A stretch of DNA of 64,000 nt. It comes from Paenibacillus harenae. GTDB lineage: Bacteria > Bacillota > Bacilli > Paenibacillales > Paenibacillaceae. Where the stretch lies: positions 496,001-560,000 of the forward strand of contig NZ_JAUSST010000002.1 of the NCBI RefSeq assembly GCF_030812415.1, given 5' to 3'. The notes beneath the pieces are model-generated. The model was not told the origin of the DNA, made no database searches, and worked only from the letters and a program-made list of their open reading frames with translations. Both the position numbers and the translations under genes were made by a program. Below are positions 45,187-54,265 of this stretch, one piece after another. Position 1 is the stretch's first letter; the number at the start of each line of letters is the position of its first letter.

Positions 45187-47274
45187 ATGACGACAGAACA
45201 ACATGACCGACAGGATAAACGCAATGGAGGCTATGAGGGGTGGCTTCGGTATACGCATATTGAGGACGCTTACAAGAGAGAGGCTTACAGCGTGCGATGC
45301 TCGCAATTACAAATCATGGGCGAGTCGCCCGTTATTCATACGGCGCGAACCGAATTAGCGGCGGCGCTGGATACGATGTTAGGCGTGAAGCCCAGGGAAA
45401 TGAATGGCACTGGCGGTGAATCGTTCGGCATTATTGGTGGAACCATCGACAGTTTCACTCGCTGTGACGCCAGAATCCCAGAGGACTGTCATTTAGATGA
45501 GCTTGGCGTGGACGGTTACGTCATCCAGGCAGAGGAGACAGGCCCGATATGGCTCTTTGCAGCATCTGATAATGGCGTGCTCTATGCGGTATATCATCTG
45601 CTTCGCTTACTCCAGACTGATCAGCCAATCGGAAAGCTATCCATTCGCGAGACGCCGGTTAACGGGCTGCGGATGCTCGATCATTGGGACAACATGGACG
45701 GTACGATTGAGCGTGGATATGCGGGCAACAGTATTTTTTTCCGTGACAATCGCATCGTCGCCGATAGGGATCGTATTCGGGACTACGCGCGTTTGCTCGC
45801 GTCGGTGGGCATTAACGCGGTAGCGATCAACAATGTTAACGTTCATCGTGAGGAAACGAAGCTCATAACGGAACCATTACTGCCGGACGTTGCAAAGGTG
45901 GCAGACGTATTCGGCGCTTACGGCATCCGTCTCTACTTAAGCGTCAACTTCGCAAGTCCGATCGAGATCGGCGGACTGGATACGGCCGACCCGCTTCATC
46001 CGGACGTCTCCGCCTGGTGGAGAGCGAAGGCGAAGGACATCTATCGCTATGTGCCATCGTTCGGAGGATTTGTTGTCAAGGCCGATTCCGAATTCCGGCC
46101 AGGACCGTTCACTTACGGCCGCAACCATGCGGACGGCGCGAATATGCTCGCGGATGCGCTTGCGCCGTTTGGGGGACATGTCATATGGCGCTGCTTCGTC
46201 TATAACTGCTTGCAGGATTGGCGCGACAGGTCGACCGATCGTGCCCGCGCGGCGTATGATCATTTTAAGCCGCTTGACGGCCAGTTCCGCGATAATGTTC
46301 TGCTTCAGATTAAGAACGGGCCGATGGACTTTCAAGTACGCGAGCCTGTGTCGCCACTATTTGGCGGATTGTCGCGGACGAACCAACTGCTGGAGCTGCA
46401 GATTACGCAGGAGTATACCGGGCAGCAGCGTCATCTTTGTTATCTCGTCCCGCAGTGGAAGGAGGCGTTGGACTTCGATACCTTCGCAAGGGGCGAAGGA
46501 TCGACGGTTGCGTCGGCGGCAAGCGGAGCGCTGTTCGGCACGAAGCTTGGCGGCATGGCGGCGGTATCCAATGTAGGCGACGACAGTTGCTGGACGGGAC
46601 ATCCGCTGGCGCAAGCCAATCTGTTCGGGTTCGCAAGGCTGGCGTGGAATCCGGCTTTAGACGCGGAAGAGATTGCGGCCGAATGGACGGCGATGACGTT
46701 CGGAGCCGACCCGGATGCGCAGCGGGTTATAACGGATATGCTGCTTGATTCGCTAACCATCTACGAATCTTATACTGCACCGCTCGGAGTAGGCTGGATG
46801 GTAAATCCGGGGCATCATTACGGCCCGAACGTGGACGGTTACGAATATTCGAAGTGGGGCACATACCACTTTGCGGACTGCAACGGCATAGGCGTTGATC
46901 GTACGGTGCGTTCGGGAACGGGTTATACGGGACAATATGCACTGCCGCAGTACGAGCGATATGAGTCTCTTGAACAATGTCCGGACGAACTGCTATTATT
47001 TTTCCACCATGTTCCTTATACGCACAAACTTAAATCTGGTAAAACCGTTATTCAGCATATTTATGATACGCGCTTTGAAGGAACGGAAAGAGCGGCAATG
47101 CTTGTCACGAGATGGGATTCCATTAAGCGCTCGATCGACGCCGAGATCTATCGGCTTGTGCGGGAGCGGCTGGTCCAGCAAGCGGAGCATGCGAAGGAAT
47201 GGCGAGATGTGCTGAACACGTACTTCTGCCGCAAATCAGGCATCGCCGACGAGCTGGGCAGGACGATTTTTTAA
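45187..47274 (+). CDS. aguA: Alpha-glucuronidase, GH67
   Basis: 695 residues from ATG 45187, twelve bases after AGGAGG; in-frame upstream codons have no site. Removes 4-O-methyl-glucuronic acid from imported xylo-oligosaccharides. Domains: N-terminal beta-sandwich (to about 130), TIM barrel and helical C-terminal domain. Catalytic acid is the Glu of [12 protein letters not shown]; the base pair is the Asp in PLDGQFRDN and the Glu in DFQVREP, corresponding to E285, D364 and E392 of the Geobacillus enzyme. No signal peptide. Typical AguA length is near 680. It ends with a strong terminator and its usual companions (xylanase, xylosidase) are not in the window. Confidence 0.92.
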   Translation: MTTEQHDRQDKRNGGYEGWLRYTHIEDAYKREAYSVRCSQLQIMGESPVIHTARTELAAALDTMLGVKPREMNGTGGESFGIIGGTIDSFTRCDARIPEDCHLDELGVDGYVIQAEETGPIWLFAASDNGVLYAVYHLLRLLQTDQPIGKLSIRETPVNGLRMLDHWDNMDGTIERGYAGNSIFFRDNRIVADRDRIRDYARLLASVGINAVAINNVNVHREETKLITEPLLPDVAKVADVFGAYGIRLYLSVNFASPIEIGGLDTADPLHPDVSAWWRAKAKDIYRYVPSFGGFVVKADSEFRPGPFTYGRNHADGANMLADALAPFGGHVIWRCFVYNCLQDWRDRSTDRARAAYDHFKPLDGQFRDNVLLQIKNGPMDFQVREPVSPLFGGLSRTNQLLELQITQEYTGQQRHLCYLVPQWKEALDFDTFARGEGSTVASAASGALFGTKLGGMAAVSNVGDDSCWTGHPLAQANLFGFARLAWNPALDAEEIAAEWTAMTFGADPDAQRVITDMLLDSLTIYESYTAPLGVGWMVNPGHHYGPNVDGYEYSKWGTYHFADCNGIGVDRTVRSGTGYTGQYALPQYERYESLEQCPDELLLFFHHVPYTHKLKSGKTVIQHIYDTRFEGTERAAMLVTRWDSIKRSIDAEIYRLVRERLVQQAEHAKEWRDVLNTYFCRKSGIADELGRTIF

Positions 47275-47305
47275 AGACGGAACGTAAAATCGAAAAGAGA
47301 ATGGA

Positions 47306-47337
47306 GGCTCAGGCTGTGGTCCTGAGCCTTTTTTTTT
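47306..47337 (+). terminator. Terminator after the GH67 gene
   Basis: GGCTCAGG (47306-47313), loop CTGTGGT, CCTGAGCC (47321-47328), then nine Ts. Confidence 0.9.
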
Positions 47338-47513
47338 GTTCAGTTATCGAACAAACTAAATATTTTATACCAAAAACTAATCATTGTAGGGTTACGCTTG
47401 AACTTCTTTGAAGTTATAATTATCGGTGCTTCTAAATTACAATGTTCGTGTAATTTGTATCCGTTTACATGTAGCTTTTTGAAAACATTTCGAATAAATG
47501 GCAGGGAGGAAAG

Positions 47514-48000
47514 ATGCAGGATGAAAAAGTCATTCTCGTCGACGATGAAGTTTTTGCACGGAAAGGCTTGCGGGCTCTTATTCCTTGGCATGAGCTTGGC
47601 TATACGATTGAGGCCGAGGAGGCTTCGGACGGTGAAGAAGCGCTGGGGCTGATCGAGGTTACACAGCCCGATCCATAAGATCAAGCTGCATATCGACGCG
47701 AATTATCGCGAGAACATGAGCCTTAAAAGTATTGCGAAACAATTCTATATGAATCCCATTTACTTGGGCTAGCTTTTCAAGAAGACGTACCATGTATATT
47801 TCAACGATTACGTTCTCGGTCTTCGGGTGCAGGAGGCGAAGCTTCTGCTTAGGTAGACCGACTGCAAAGTATATGAGATTGCAGCGAAGGCAGGCTTCAG
47901 CAACGCCGATTATTTCGTCACCCAATTCGAGAAGGTAGAAGGCAAGTCCCCAACGGAATACAAGCAATCATTAATCGCACGCAGCAAATCACAAAAATAA
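47514..48000 (+). pseudogene. Gutted YesN-type response regulator
   Basis: ATG 47514 behind GGGAGGAAAG starts a normal receiver, MQDEKVILVDDEVFARKGL, which stops at TAA 47676-47678 after 54 codons, just before the expected phosphorylated Asp. A different frame then carries an AraC-type output domain: IHKIKLHIDANYRENMSLKS, FYMNPIYLG, TAG, LFKKTYHVYFNDYV, another TAG, then EIAAKAGFSNADYFVTQFEK to TAA 47998-48000. So an internal deletion has fused the first third of the receiver out of frame to the DNA-binding domain, and two further nonsense codons followed. The gene cannot make a working regulator. Confidence 0.88.
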
Positions 48001-48014
48001 CGGTAGGTGAGTGT

Positions 48015-49778
48015 ATGTTCCAGCGAATGAACGATATTCGGCTGCGCAATAAAATGATCATCGTATTTGTACTTGCCGTACTCATTCCCGTCGTGCTGAC
48101 GAACGTCATCTTCTTTAACTTGACGACGAGCAGCGTGAAAAAGCAGAAGCTGGCTGATATCAACCGGGGGCTCGAGCAAATACGCAATGAAGTTAATGAT
48201 CAGATCGAGTCGGCGGTAGGCATATCGACCGTACTATACAATGACACGTTATTGAATGAGTATATTGAGAGACAGTACGGCAATCAGTCCGATTATGTGG
48301 AAAATTACCATACGTATATGATCAATTTGCTTGATAAATACAGTCCGGTGTATGAGGCTATTCAGGCGGTCACAATCTATTCCACCAATGATACGATTCT
48401 ATATGGCGGGCGTGTGCAAAGAATCAACAGTCACGTTCGTGAGCAGAATTGGTACAAAAGCGTGATGAGCAAATTGTCGGCGCAGCCGGCTCTGGAACGC
48501 AATAATCCTGAGTATCCAGGACTTGCGCCTAATACACTGAGCATCATCCGGAAAATGGTCGATTCTGGTGTCAATGGTTCGGCAGAGAAGCTGATTAAGA
48601 TCGATATGCATCCCCAAACCATAAGAGAAATGCTGCAAAACGTTACGCTCGAGGGAACGGTCTATTTAATTCGCAATAATGAAATTCAATATTCGTCGGA
48701 TCCGCAGCAACCGCTTAATGACGGAAGCGGACGAAGTATACGCTATGACCAGCCGGATTCGTCCGGTGATATGATCGTGCTGGAAAAAGATTTCGGCAAC
48801 GTTACTTATCTGGAGGACTGGAAAATCGTTGGCGAGTTCAAGGAGCGTGAGGTGCTGGAGGACGTTAGCAAATCGAAGTTATTCGTTGTGTATATGTCAA
48901 TTGCGAATATTCTCGTTCCGACACTTATTCTCGTATGGTTCACTCGGTCGCTAAGCGATCGGCTTGTCCGCATTCTTAAGCAGATGAAGCGGGTAAAGAA
49001 CCATTCGTTTGAGACGATTAACGATACCCCTTCAGCGGATGAGATCGGTCAGCTAACGGAGGAGTTTAACCGGATGACGCTGCAGATCAAGTCTCTGATC
49101 GACGATGTCTATATCGCTGACATTCAGAAGAAAGAGCTTCAGCTGAGCCGCAATCAATCGCAGCTTCATGCCCTGCAAAGCCAGATCAATCCGCATTTCC
49201 TGTTCAATTCGCTGGAGACGATTCGGATGCGAAGCTTGATGAAGGACGAGCTTGAGACGGCGAAGATCATTCATAATATGGCCAAGATATTCCGCAAGTC
49301 GCTTAGTTGGGGCAAGGACTGGATTACGCTCAAGGACGAGCTAGACCTTGTCGCATGTTTCCTTGAAATTCAGAAATACCGGTTCGGCGATAAGTTGAAT
49401 TATACGATTCATGCCGATGAAAGTGTACTGTCGACGATGATTCCGAAAATGACGCTGCAGCCGCTTGTCGAGAATGCAAGCATTCACGGAATCGAGCCGC
49501 TCAAGGAGGCTGGATGGATTCACATTCATATCGAGAGAATGGCAACGGGGATTGCCTATACGATTAAGGATAATGGCGTAGGCATTCCGCAGGAGAAGCT
49601 AACGCACATGCTCGCTGGACTAGATAAGGATGACACGGTTTCCGACAATGTAGGTATGCGCAACGTCTATTTGCGGTTCAAAGGGTTTTATGGAGACAAG
49701 GCGGACTTCCAGATTAGGAGTGAGCCGGTCCAAGGGACGGAAATCACGATTGTAATATCCGATTCTGAAGACATATGA
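48015..49778 (+). CDS. Sensor histidine kinase, YesM type, probably orphaned
   Basis: 587 residues, ATG after GGTGAGTG. Helix about 15-37, extracellular dCache-like sensor about 40-290, second helix about 298-318, HAMP with PSADEIGQLTEEFNRM. Kinase: SQLHALQSQINPHFLFNSLETIRM with the phospho-His, LQPLVENASIHGIEPL, IKDNGVGIPQEKL, DNVGMRNVYLRFKGFYG. The frame is intact, yet its partner regulator just upstream is broken and only a scrap of transporter remains downstream. It may be a decaying relic or may signal to another regulator. Confidence 0.87.
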   Translation: MFQRMNDIRLRNKMIIVFVLAVLIPVVLTNVIFFNLTTSSVKKQKLADINRGLEQIRNEVNDQIESAVGISTVLYNDTLLNEYIERQYGNQSDYVENYHTYMINLLDKYSPVYEAIQAVTIYSTNDTILYGGRVQRINSHVREQNWYKSVMSKLSAQPALERNNPEYPGLAPNTLSIIRKMVDSGVNGSAEKLIKIDMHPQTIREMLQNVTLEGTVYLIRNNEIQYSSDPQQPLNDGSGRSIRYDQPDSSGDMIVLEKDFGNVTYLEDWKIVGEFKEREVLEDVSKSKLFVVYMSIANILVPTLILVWFTRSLSDRLVRILKQMKRVKNHSFETINDTPSADEIGQLTEEFNRMTLQIKSLIDDVYIADIQKKELQLSRNQSQLHALQSQINPHFLFNSLETIRMRSLMKDELETAKIIHNMAKIFRKSLSWGKDWITLKDELDLVACFLEIQKYRFGDKLNYTIHADESVLSTMIPKMTLQPLVENASIHGIEPLKEAGWIHIHIERMATGIAYTIKDNGVGIPQEKLTHMLAGLDKDDTVSDNVGMRNVYLRFKGFYGDKADFQIRSEPVQGTEITIVISDSEDI

Positions 49779-49779
49779 C

Positions 49780-50021
49780 CTATAACAAAGCGCTTTCGCA
49801 ACGAGCTGATGAAGATGCTGCAGAACTCCAACGCGTCGATTAGCGGCGGAGACGTGGCGGGCGCTGCTGCCAGCGCGAGCCAAAGCGGCAGCAATTATGT
49901 AACGCCGACCTCGATTCGGGCAACAATGACGATTGTAGCAAGCTTGCCGATCATCATGGTATACCCCTTCCTACAGCGTTATTTTGTCAAAGGCTTGACA
50001 CTTGGCGGCGTGAAGGGTTAA
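49780..50021 (+). pseudogene. 3' fragment of an LplC-type permease gene
   Basis: Immediately after the kinase stop, the frame reads KRFRNELMKMLQNSNASIS, then PTSIRATMTIVASLPIIM and the family tail YPFLQRYFVKGLTLGGVKG, ending in TAA. These are the last ~75 residues of a carbohydrate ABC permease of the YtcP/LplC type (compare 30832 and 38708). The first three quarters of the gene are missing. A kinase-regulator-transporter locus therefore lost its transporter by deletion. Confidence 0.85.
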
Positions 50022-50045
50022 TAGTAGAATATCGGATGCAGTTAG

Positions 50046-50072
50046 AATAGCCTGTCGCTGACAGGCTATTTC
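50046..50072 (+). terminator. Terminator after the permease fragment
   Basis: AATAGCCTGTC (50046-50056), loop GCT, GACAGGCTATT (50060-50070), then TT. The lost transporter operon has kept its terminator. Confidence 0.75.
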
Positions 50073-50110
50073 TGCAATTGTGTAACTTTTTAAAAGGCGG
50101 GTGGATACTG

Positions 50111-50737
50111 ATGGGCAATAACGGGATCATTCATGAAGCAACGACGAAGCAACGGCTGCTTGCGATGACGTTCGATGACGGACCGGATGAGACGTATACG
50201 CCACAATTACTGCAGGTGCTGGCGGCGCATGGGGCGAAGGCGACATTTTATATGATAGGAAGTTCGATTGAGGCTTACCCGGATGTTGCTAGAGCGGTAC
50301 ATAGTCAGGGCCATGAGATTGGCAACCATACCTATAACCATCCTTATTTAACGAAGATTGCTCATGCGGAGCGCAAGGAACAGCTGGAGCGAACTCACGC
50401 TTTGATAATCGAAATAACCGGCAGCAGTCCGGCTACATTCCGGCCGCCTTATATCGATTACAACGATGAAGTCGCGGCTGAGGCTGCTGCCATGGACTAC
50501 CAGATGATTGGCGCGGTTAATATGGAGGCGATGGATTGGGCAGCTCCCGGCGTTGACCATATCGTCAGCAAGACGATGGAACAAGTAAGAAACGGCGGCA
50601 TTCTAATATTTCATGACGGATATGGCGATCGTTCGCAGACGGTAGAGGCTGTAAAGCAGCTCGTGCCCGAGTTGATGCATCAGGGCTATCGCTTTGTGAC
50701 GGTAAGCGAGCTGCTGAAGACGGCCGAACCAGTATAG
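50111..50737 (+). CDS. Polysaccharide deacetylase (NodB domain), probably cytosolic
   Basis: 208 residues from ATG 50111 behind AAAAGGCGGGTGG. NodB fold with catalytic Asp and metal ligand in MTFDDGPDETYTPQLL (motif 1), HEIGNHTYNHPYL (motif 2, HxxxH), FRPPYIDYN (motif 3) and ILIFHDGYGDRSQTVEA (motif 5). It removes acyl groups from an amino-sugar polymer such as peptidoglycan or chitin. No signal peptide is visible, unusual for this family, so the site of action is uncertain. Confidence 0.88.
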   Translation: MGNNGIIHEATTKQRLLAMTFDDGPDETYTPQLLQVLAAHGAKATFYMIGSSIEAYPDVARAVHSQGHEIGNHTYNHPYLTKIAHAERKEQLERTHALIIEITGSSPATFRPPYIDYNDEVAAEAAAMDYQMIGAVNMEAMDWAAPGVDHIVSKTMEQVRNGGILIFHDGYGDRSQTVEAVKQLVPELMHQGYRFVTVSELLKTAEPV

Positions 50738-50768
50738 TCGCGTAAGGAAGATCTGTGAATCGTTAGTG

Positions 50769-50797
50769 AGGAGCGTTCCCAGGAGCAGCTCCTTTTG
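50769..50797 (+). terminator. Weak terminator after the deacetylase
   Basis: AGGAGC (50769-50774) pairs with GCTCCT (50788-50793), followed by TTTGTTT. Confidence 0.5.
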
Positions 50798-50900
50798 TTT
50801 ATTCGCGTTTACAATAATTACAAATGCAGGTGATACTAGCTTGACAATTCCTTATTACACTTGATCGTGTAGATCAAACAATTAATAAGGAGTGGACAAG

Positions 50901-52538
50901 TTGAACAAAACGATTGACCGTAAAACATTTCTGTCTTATCTGGGTACGGGCGCTGCTGCCCTGGCAGCTGCATCCGCAGGCCTCGGAACGCTGAATGGCA
51001 AAGCATCCGCCATGTCATCCACGGCAGATCATCTGTTTGGCTTCAATACGAATCGTGTAAGCGGCTATTTTGAACCGATTGCTCCATCCTCGGAAGATAA
51101 GCTCCTGCTCCCAAAAAATTTCAAATACGATGTCGTCGCTGCTTTCGACGATGTGATTAACGCGGCTGGCGAGCGCTTCGGCGAAGGCAGCGACTATAAC
51201 GCTTATTTCCCTCTTGAAGGCTCTAACGTACGGGGGCTTCTCGTCACTAACCACGAATATAGTACAATCTTCTCGCTCGGCCCGGTGAAGGATGGCAAGA
51301 TGACAAAGGAGCAGCTTCACAACAATCTTTACTACCAAGGCATGTCTGTCATCGAAGTGTATCGCGACGAGAAGGGCGTATGGAAGATGGATATTAATTC
51401 ATCCCATGCCCGCAGAATCAACGGCTATACGAAGTTTGATCTTACCGGTCCGGCAAAAGGCGGTTCCGCGCTTGGCGGCGCGACGACGGCTGTCGGCACG
51501 TTCGCGAACTGCTCCGGCGGCGTAACACTCTGGAATACAGTATTATCGTGCGAAGAAAACTTCGCGGAGACGGCAGCTGCGTCAAGCTTGCCTGAAACGC
51601 ACTACGGATGGGTCATCGAGATTGATCCGTTCGATAAGAAATACTTAAAGAAGCATACAGCACTTGGACGCTTCAATCATGAGAATACGGCAATGGGAAT
51701 AGCGAAGGACGGCCGCGTTGTCGTATATATGGGCGACGACAAGAAGGACGCTTGCGTCTATAAGTTTATTTCGAAGGGCCAGTACAACAAGTCGCTGGGT
51801 CGCGGCAACTCTGCTCTGCTTGAGGAAGGCACGTTGTACGTTGCCAACTTGAAGAAAGGCGAATGGGTGCCTGTTACGCTCGAAGCTGTGTCGAAAGCGA
51901 TTAAGGACAAGCCTGAATTGCAGAAGAAGTTCGTAACGCAAGGCGATGTCGTTACTTTTTGCCAGGAAGCTGCGCTGCTCGTTGGAGGCACGCCGACGGA
52001 CCGTCCGGAAGATATCGAAATTTCGCCATTCGACAATACGATCTTCATCTGCCATACGAACAACGATAATCATGGCAACATTCACGGCCATATTACGCGT
52101 ATTTTCGAGGGCGGCAGCGATCTCGGATCGTTAACGTTCGACTTTGAGATTTTCGCCGCTGGCGGCCGTCAATCGGGCTTCAGCTCGCCTGACAATCTGG
52201 CTTTCGATTCCAACGGGCATCTGTGGGTCGTTACCGATATTTCCAGCTCCAGCCAAAATAAAGGCGTGCACAAATCGTTCATGAACAACGGCCTGTTCGT
52301 TATTCCGACGAGCGGACCTGACCAAGCGAAAGCGCTCCAGTTCGCATCCGCGCCGGTTGAGAGCGAACTGACTGGGCCGTTCTTCACGCCGGACGAGCAG
52401 ACGCTGTTCTTGTCTATACAGCATCCGGGCGAGAATACGACCGATCTGAACAAACCTACAAGCAGATGGCCGCACCGTGCCGGCGATAGCAAGGCAAGAT
52501 CCGGTGTCGTCGCGATTAGCGGATTTAAGCTTGGCTAA
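50901..52538 (+). CDS. phoX: PhoX-family alkaline phosphatase, Tat substrate
   Basis: 545 residues. TTG 50901 is preferred, eight bases after AAGGAG (50887-50892); the GTG at 50892 overlaps that site. Signal MNKTIDRKTFLSYLGTGAAA (first 20) has a Tat-type n-region, but with RK in place of the twin arginine, and FLSYLG after it. The mature protein is DUF839/PhoX: VRGLLVTNHEYST, SHARRINGYTKFD, NCSGGVTLWNTVLSCEENFAE, LGRFNHENTAMG, FICHTNNDNHGNIHGHI, FSSPDNLAFDSNGHLWVVTD. Such enzymes use calcium and iron to release phosphate from esters outside the cell. It heads a unit with tatA and tatC, so it is probably the dedicated passenger. Confidence 0.88.
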   Translation: MNKTIDRKTFLSYLGTGAAALAAASAGLGTLNGKASAMSSTADHLFGFNTNRVSGYFEPIAPSSEDKLLLPKNFKYDVVAAFDDVINAAGERFGEGSDYNAYFPLEGSNVRGLLVTNHEYSTIFSLGPVKDGKMTKEQLHNNLYYQGMSVIEVYRDEKGVWKMDINSSHARRINGYTKFDLTGPAKGGSALGGATTAVGTFANCSGGVTLWNTVLSCEENFAETAAASSLPETHYGWVIEIDPFDKKYLKKHTALGRFNHENTAMGIAKDGRVVVYMGDDKKDACVYKFISKGQYNKSLGRGNSALLEEGTLYVANLKKGEWVPVTLEAVSKAIKDKPELQKKFVTQGDVVTFCQEAALLVGGTPTDRPEDIEISPFDNTIFICHTNNDNHGNIHGHITRIFEGGSDLGSLTFDFEIFAAGGRQSGFSSPDNLAFDSNGHLWVVTDISSSSQNKGVHKSFMNNGLFVIPTSGPDQAKALQFASAPVESELTGPFFTPDEQTLFLSIQHPGENTTDLNKPTSRWPHRAGDSKARSGVVAISGFKLG

Positions 52539-52558
52539 GCGGTACTAACTCTTTTCAA

Positions 52559-52585
52559 TCAGCCACGGATTTTCTCCGTGGCTGA
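52559..52585 (+). other. Hairpin between phoX and tatA
   Basis: TCAGCCACGGA and TCCGTGGCTGA form a perfect 11-base stem with loop TTTTC. No T-run follows, only ATACTATTCTTT, and tatA begins 27 bases later. It may be a partial attenuator or processing site that sets phoX to tat expression ratio. Confidence 0.65.
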
Positions 52586-52612
52586 ATACTATTCTTTAGG
52601 AGATGACTGATT

Positions 52613-52825
52613 ATGCCATTCGGAAATATTGGAATTGGTGGTTTAGTTTTGATTCTTATCATTGCCCTGATTATCTTCGGACCTTCTAAGCTGCCAGAAC
52701 TCGGTAAAGCGTTTGGACGTACGTTAAGTGAATTTAAAGGCGCTACTCGCGGTCTTGTAAATGGCGAGGACGAGGAGAAAAAGAAACCTGAGGCGGGACA
52801 GGAAAGCGTCCTTCCGAATAAGTAA
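52613..52825 (+). CDS. tatA: Twin-arginine translocase subunit TatA
   Basis: 70 residues, ATG after TAGGAGATG. One short N-terminal membrane helix ([21 protein letters not shown]), the [20 protein letters not shown] hinge and amphipathic helix, then a charged tail. These are all the TatA/E hallmarks; no separate tatB is present, as expected in Bacillota. It assembles the pore-forming ring for folded proteins. It stops one base before the tatC start and resembles the PhoD-TatAd-TatCd unit of B. subtilis in organisation. Confidence 0.93.
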   Translation: MPFGNIGIGGLVLILIIALIIFGPSKLPELGKAFGRTLSEFKGATRGLVNGEDEEKKKPEAGQESVLPNK

Positions 52826-52826
52826 T

Positions 52827-53561
52827 ATGAAAAATCAAAACGAACAAAATTTACTTGGACATTTGGAGGAAATGAGGGCACGTATCATACGTACCCTCAT
52901 CGCTTTCTTGGTATCCATGGTAGCGGCTTTCATATACGTACGTGATATTTATCAGTGGCTGGTAAGAGATATGGATCAAAAGCTGGTCGTGCTTGGTCCA
53001 TCAGATGTAATGTGGGTGTATTTTATGATTGCAGGTGTGGTCGCTATTGCGGTAACACTGCCAGTTGCCGCTTATCAAACATGGAAATTTGTTCAACCTG
53101 CAGTACCAGAACAAGCGCAACGAGCTACATTGCTGTTCATACCAGGAATCACTTTTTTATTTGTGATTGGAATATGTTTTGGTTACTTTATTTTGTTCCC
53201 GATGGTTCTTCATTTTATGAATGAGATGGCTGCGAATGATTTTGCCACCATGTATACAGCCGAAAAATATTTTACCTTCATGATCCATATGACAGTTCCG
53301 TTTGGTATTTTATTTGAAATGCCAGCGGTTGTTATGTTTCTTACCAAGCTTGGAATTTTGAACCCGAATAGATTGGCAAAGGCGCGTAAACTGGCTTATT
53401 TCGTTCTTGTAATTATTGCGGTTACCATTACGCCACCGGATATTTTATCGGATATAATTGTGATTGTACCGTTATTCTTGCTTTATGAAATCAGTATTAC
53501 GATTTCTAAAGTTGTATATCGTAATCAGCTCAAAATGCAAAATGATATTGTAACGAGTTAA
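52827..53561 (+). CDS. tatC: Twin-arginine translocase subunit TatC
   Basis: 244 residues from ATG 52827, directly after the tatA stop; an in-frame ATG at 52761 lies inside tatA and is rejected. Six helices. N-terminal LLGHLEEMRARIIRTL is the signal-peptide-binding cap; LPVAAYQTWKFVQPA, EKYFTFMIHMTVPFGILFEMP and ILNPNRLAKARKLAYFVLVIIAVTITPPD are the conserved loops, including the essential Glu in FEMP. Codon use is far more AT-rich than phoX (18 of 60 G+C at 53161-53220 against 35 of 60 at 52141-52200), suggesting separate ancestry. Confidence 0.95.
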   Translation: MKNQNEQNLLGHLEEMRARIIRTLIAFLVSMVAAFIYVRDIYQWLVRDMDQKLVVLGPSDVMWVYFMIAGVVAIAVTLPVAAYQTWKFVQPAVPEQAQRATLLFIPGITFLFVIGICFGYFILFPMVLHFMNEMAANDFATMYTAEKYFTFMIHMTVPFGILFEMPAVVMFLTKLGILNPNRLAKARKLAYFVLVIIAVTITPPDILSDIIVIVPLFLLYEISITISKVVYRNQLKMQNDIVTS

Positions 53562-53574
53562 TTGTGTTCGTAAC

Positions 53575-53606
53575 AAAGAGCAGCCATGTAGGCTGCTCTT
53601 TGCGTT
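53575..53606 (+). terminator. tat operon terminator
   Basis: AAAGAGCAGCC (53575-53585), loop ATGTA, GGCTGCTCTTT (53591-53601), followed by GCGTTT. Confidence 0.75.
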
Positions 53607-53773
53607 TAGTGAGACATAGTTCAGGTTTTATCACCTTAGTACTAATCAAGGACTAAATTATTTTACAATAATAGAAAATAACTATCGGAATGAAAAGGTA
53701 ACGGCATTTATAGCGAGCAAATGGTGGCCAAACTATAATGCTACATAGAAACTAGCCAGCGAAAAAGGAGTGT

Positions 53774-54060
53774 ATGAAACCTACAAGAAGGAAGTTCACT
53801 CCCGAAGAAAAAGCGCGTCTAGTGCTGGAAATTTTGAAAGAAGAAAAATCCGTTTCTCAGCTAGCAGCTGAGCATGGTATCCATGCCAATGTCCTCACTC
53901 GGTGAAAGACGGAAGCGATTCAGAACCTCTCGCAATTGTTCGTAGACGATCGAAAAAGCATCATGAAAATGAAACTGGATTACGAATAGCAAATCACGGA
54001 CTCTACGCCGAGGTTGGAAAGGCCTCCACCCAATTGTCGTGGATCAAAAAAAATCTGGCC
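53774..54060 (+). pseudogene. IS3-family transposase OrfA remnant
   Basis: ATG 53774 with AAAGGAG upstream opens MKPTRRKFTPEEKARLVLEI and continues ILKEEKSVSQLAAEHGIHAN, the OrfA helix-turn-helix of IS3 elements. After VLTR a TGA replaces the expected Trp, then KTEAIQNLSQLFVDD and KLDYE followed by TAG. A shifted frame reads LYAEVGKASTQLSWIKKN, the usual OrfA end. No OrfB follows, so the element is dead. Between 53602 and 53773 and from 54061 to 54265 nothing else is recognised, and clear terminal repeats were not found. Confidence 0.8.
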
Positions 54061-54265
54061 TCTAATGGCCACGTGAACACTTTTCGCCTAAAATAGCCCC
54101 TTTCTGAATGGATTGTTAATTGCTAATTAACGTAAACATTACCTGCCCCATCTTTCAAATTGTGTCCTTTGAAACCATGACCCCGTGTTGTACGTCTTAA
54201 TAACAGGCGAAAGGGAGAAGCTGAGATCAGATCCATAGCAAACGATTAGGCAAGGAGAGTTCACG
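54061..54265. other. Gap after the IS remnant
   Basis: No gene seen. AT-rich debris is followed by the leader of the acetyltransferase gene, with AAGGAGAG at about 54253-54260. Confidence 0.4.

Noticed and set aside
47470..47490. CcpA cre site at the TGAAAACATTTCG stretch
   Set aside because: It lacks the central CG of the cre consensus and precedes a pseudogene.
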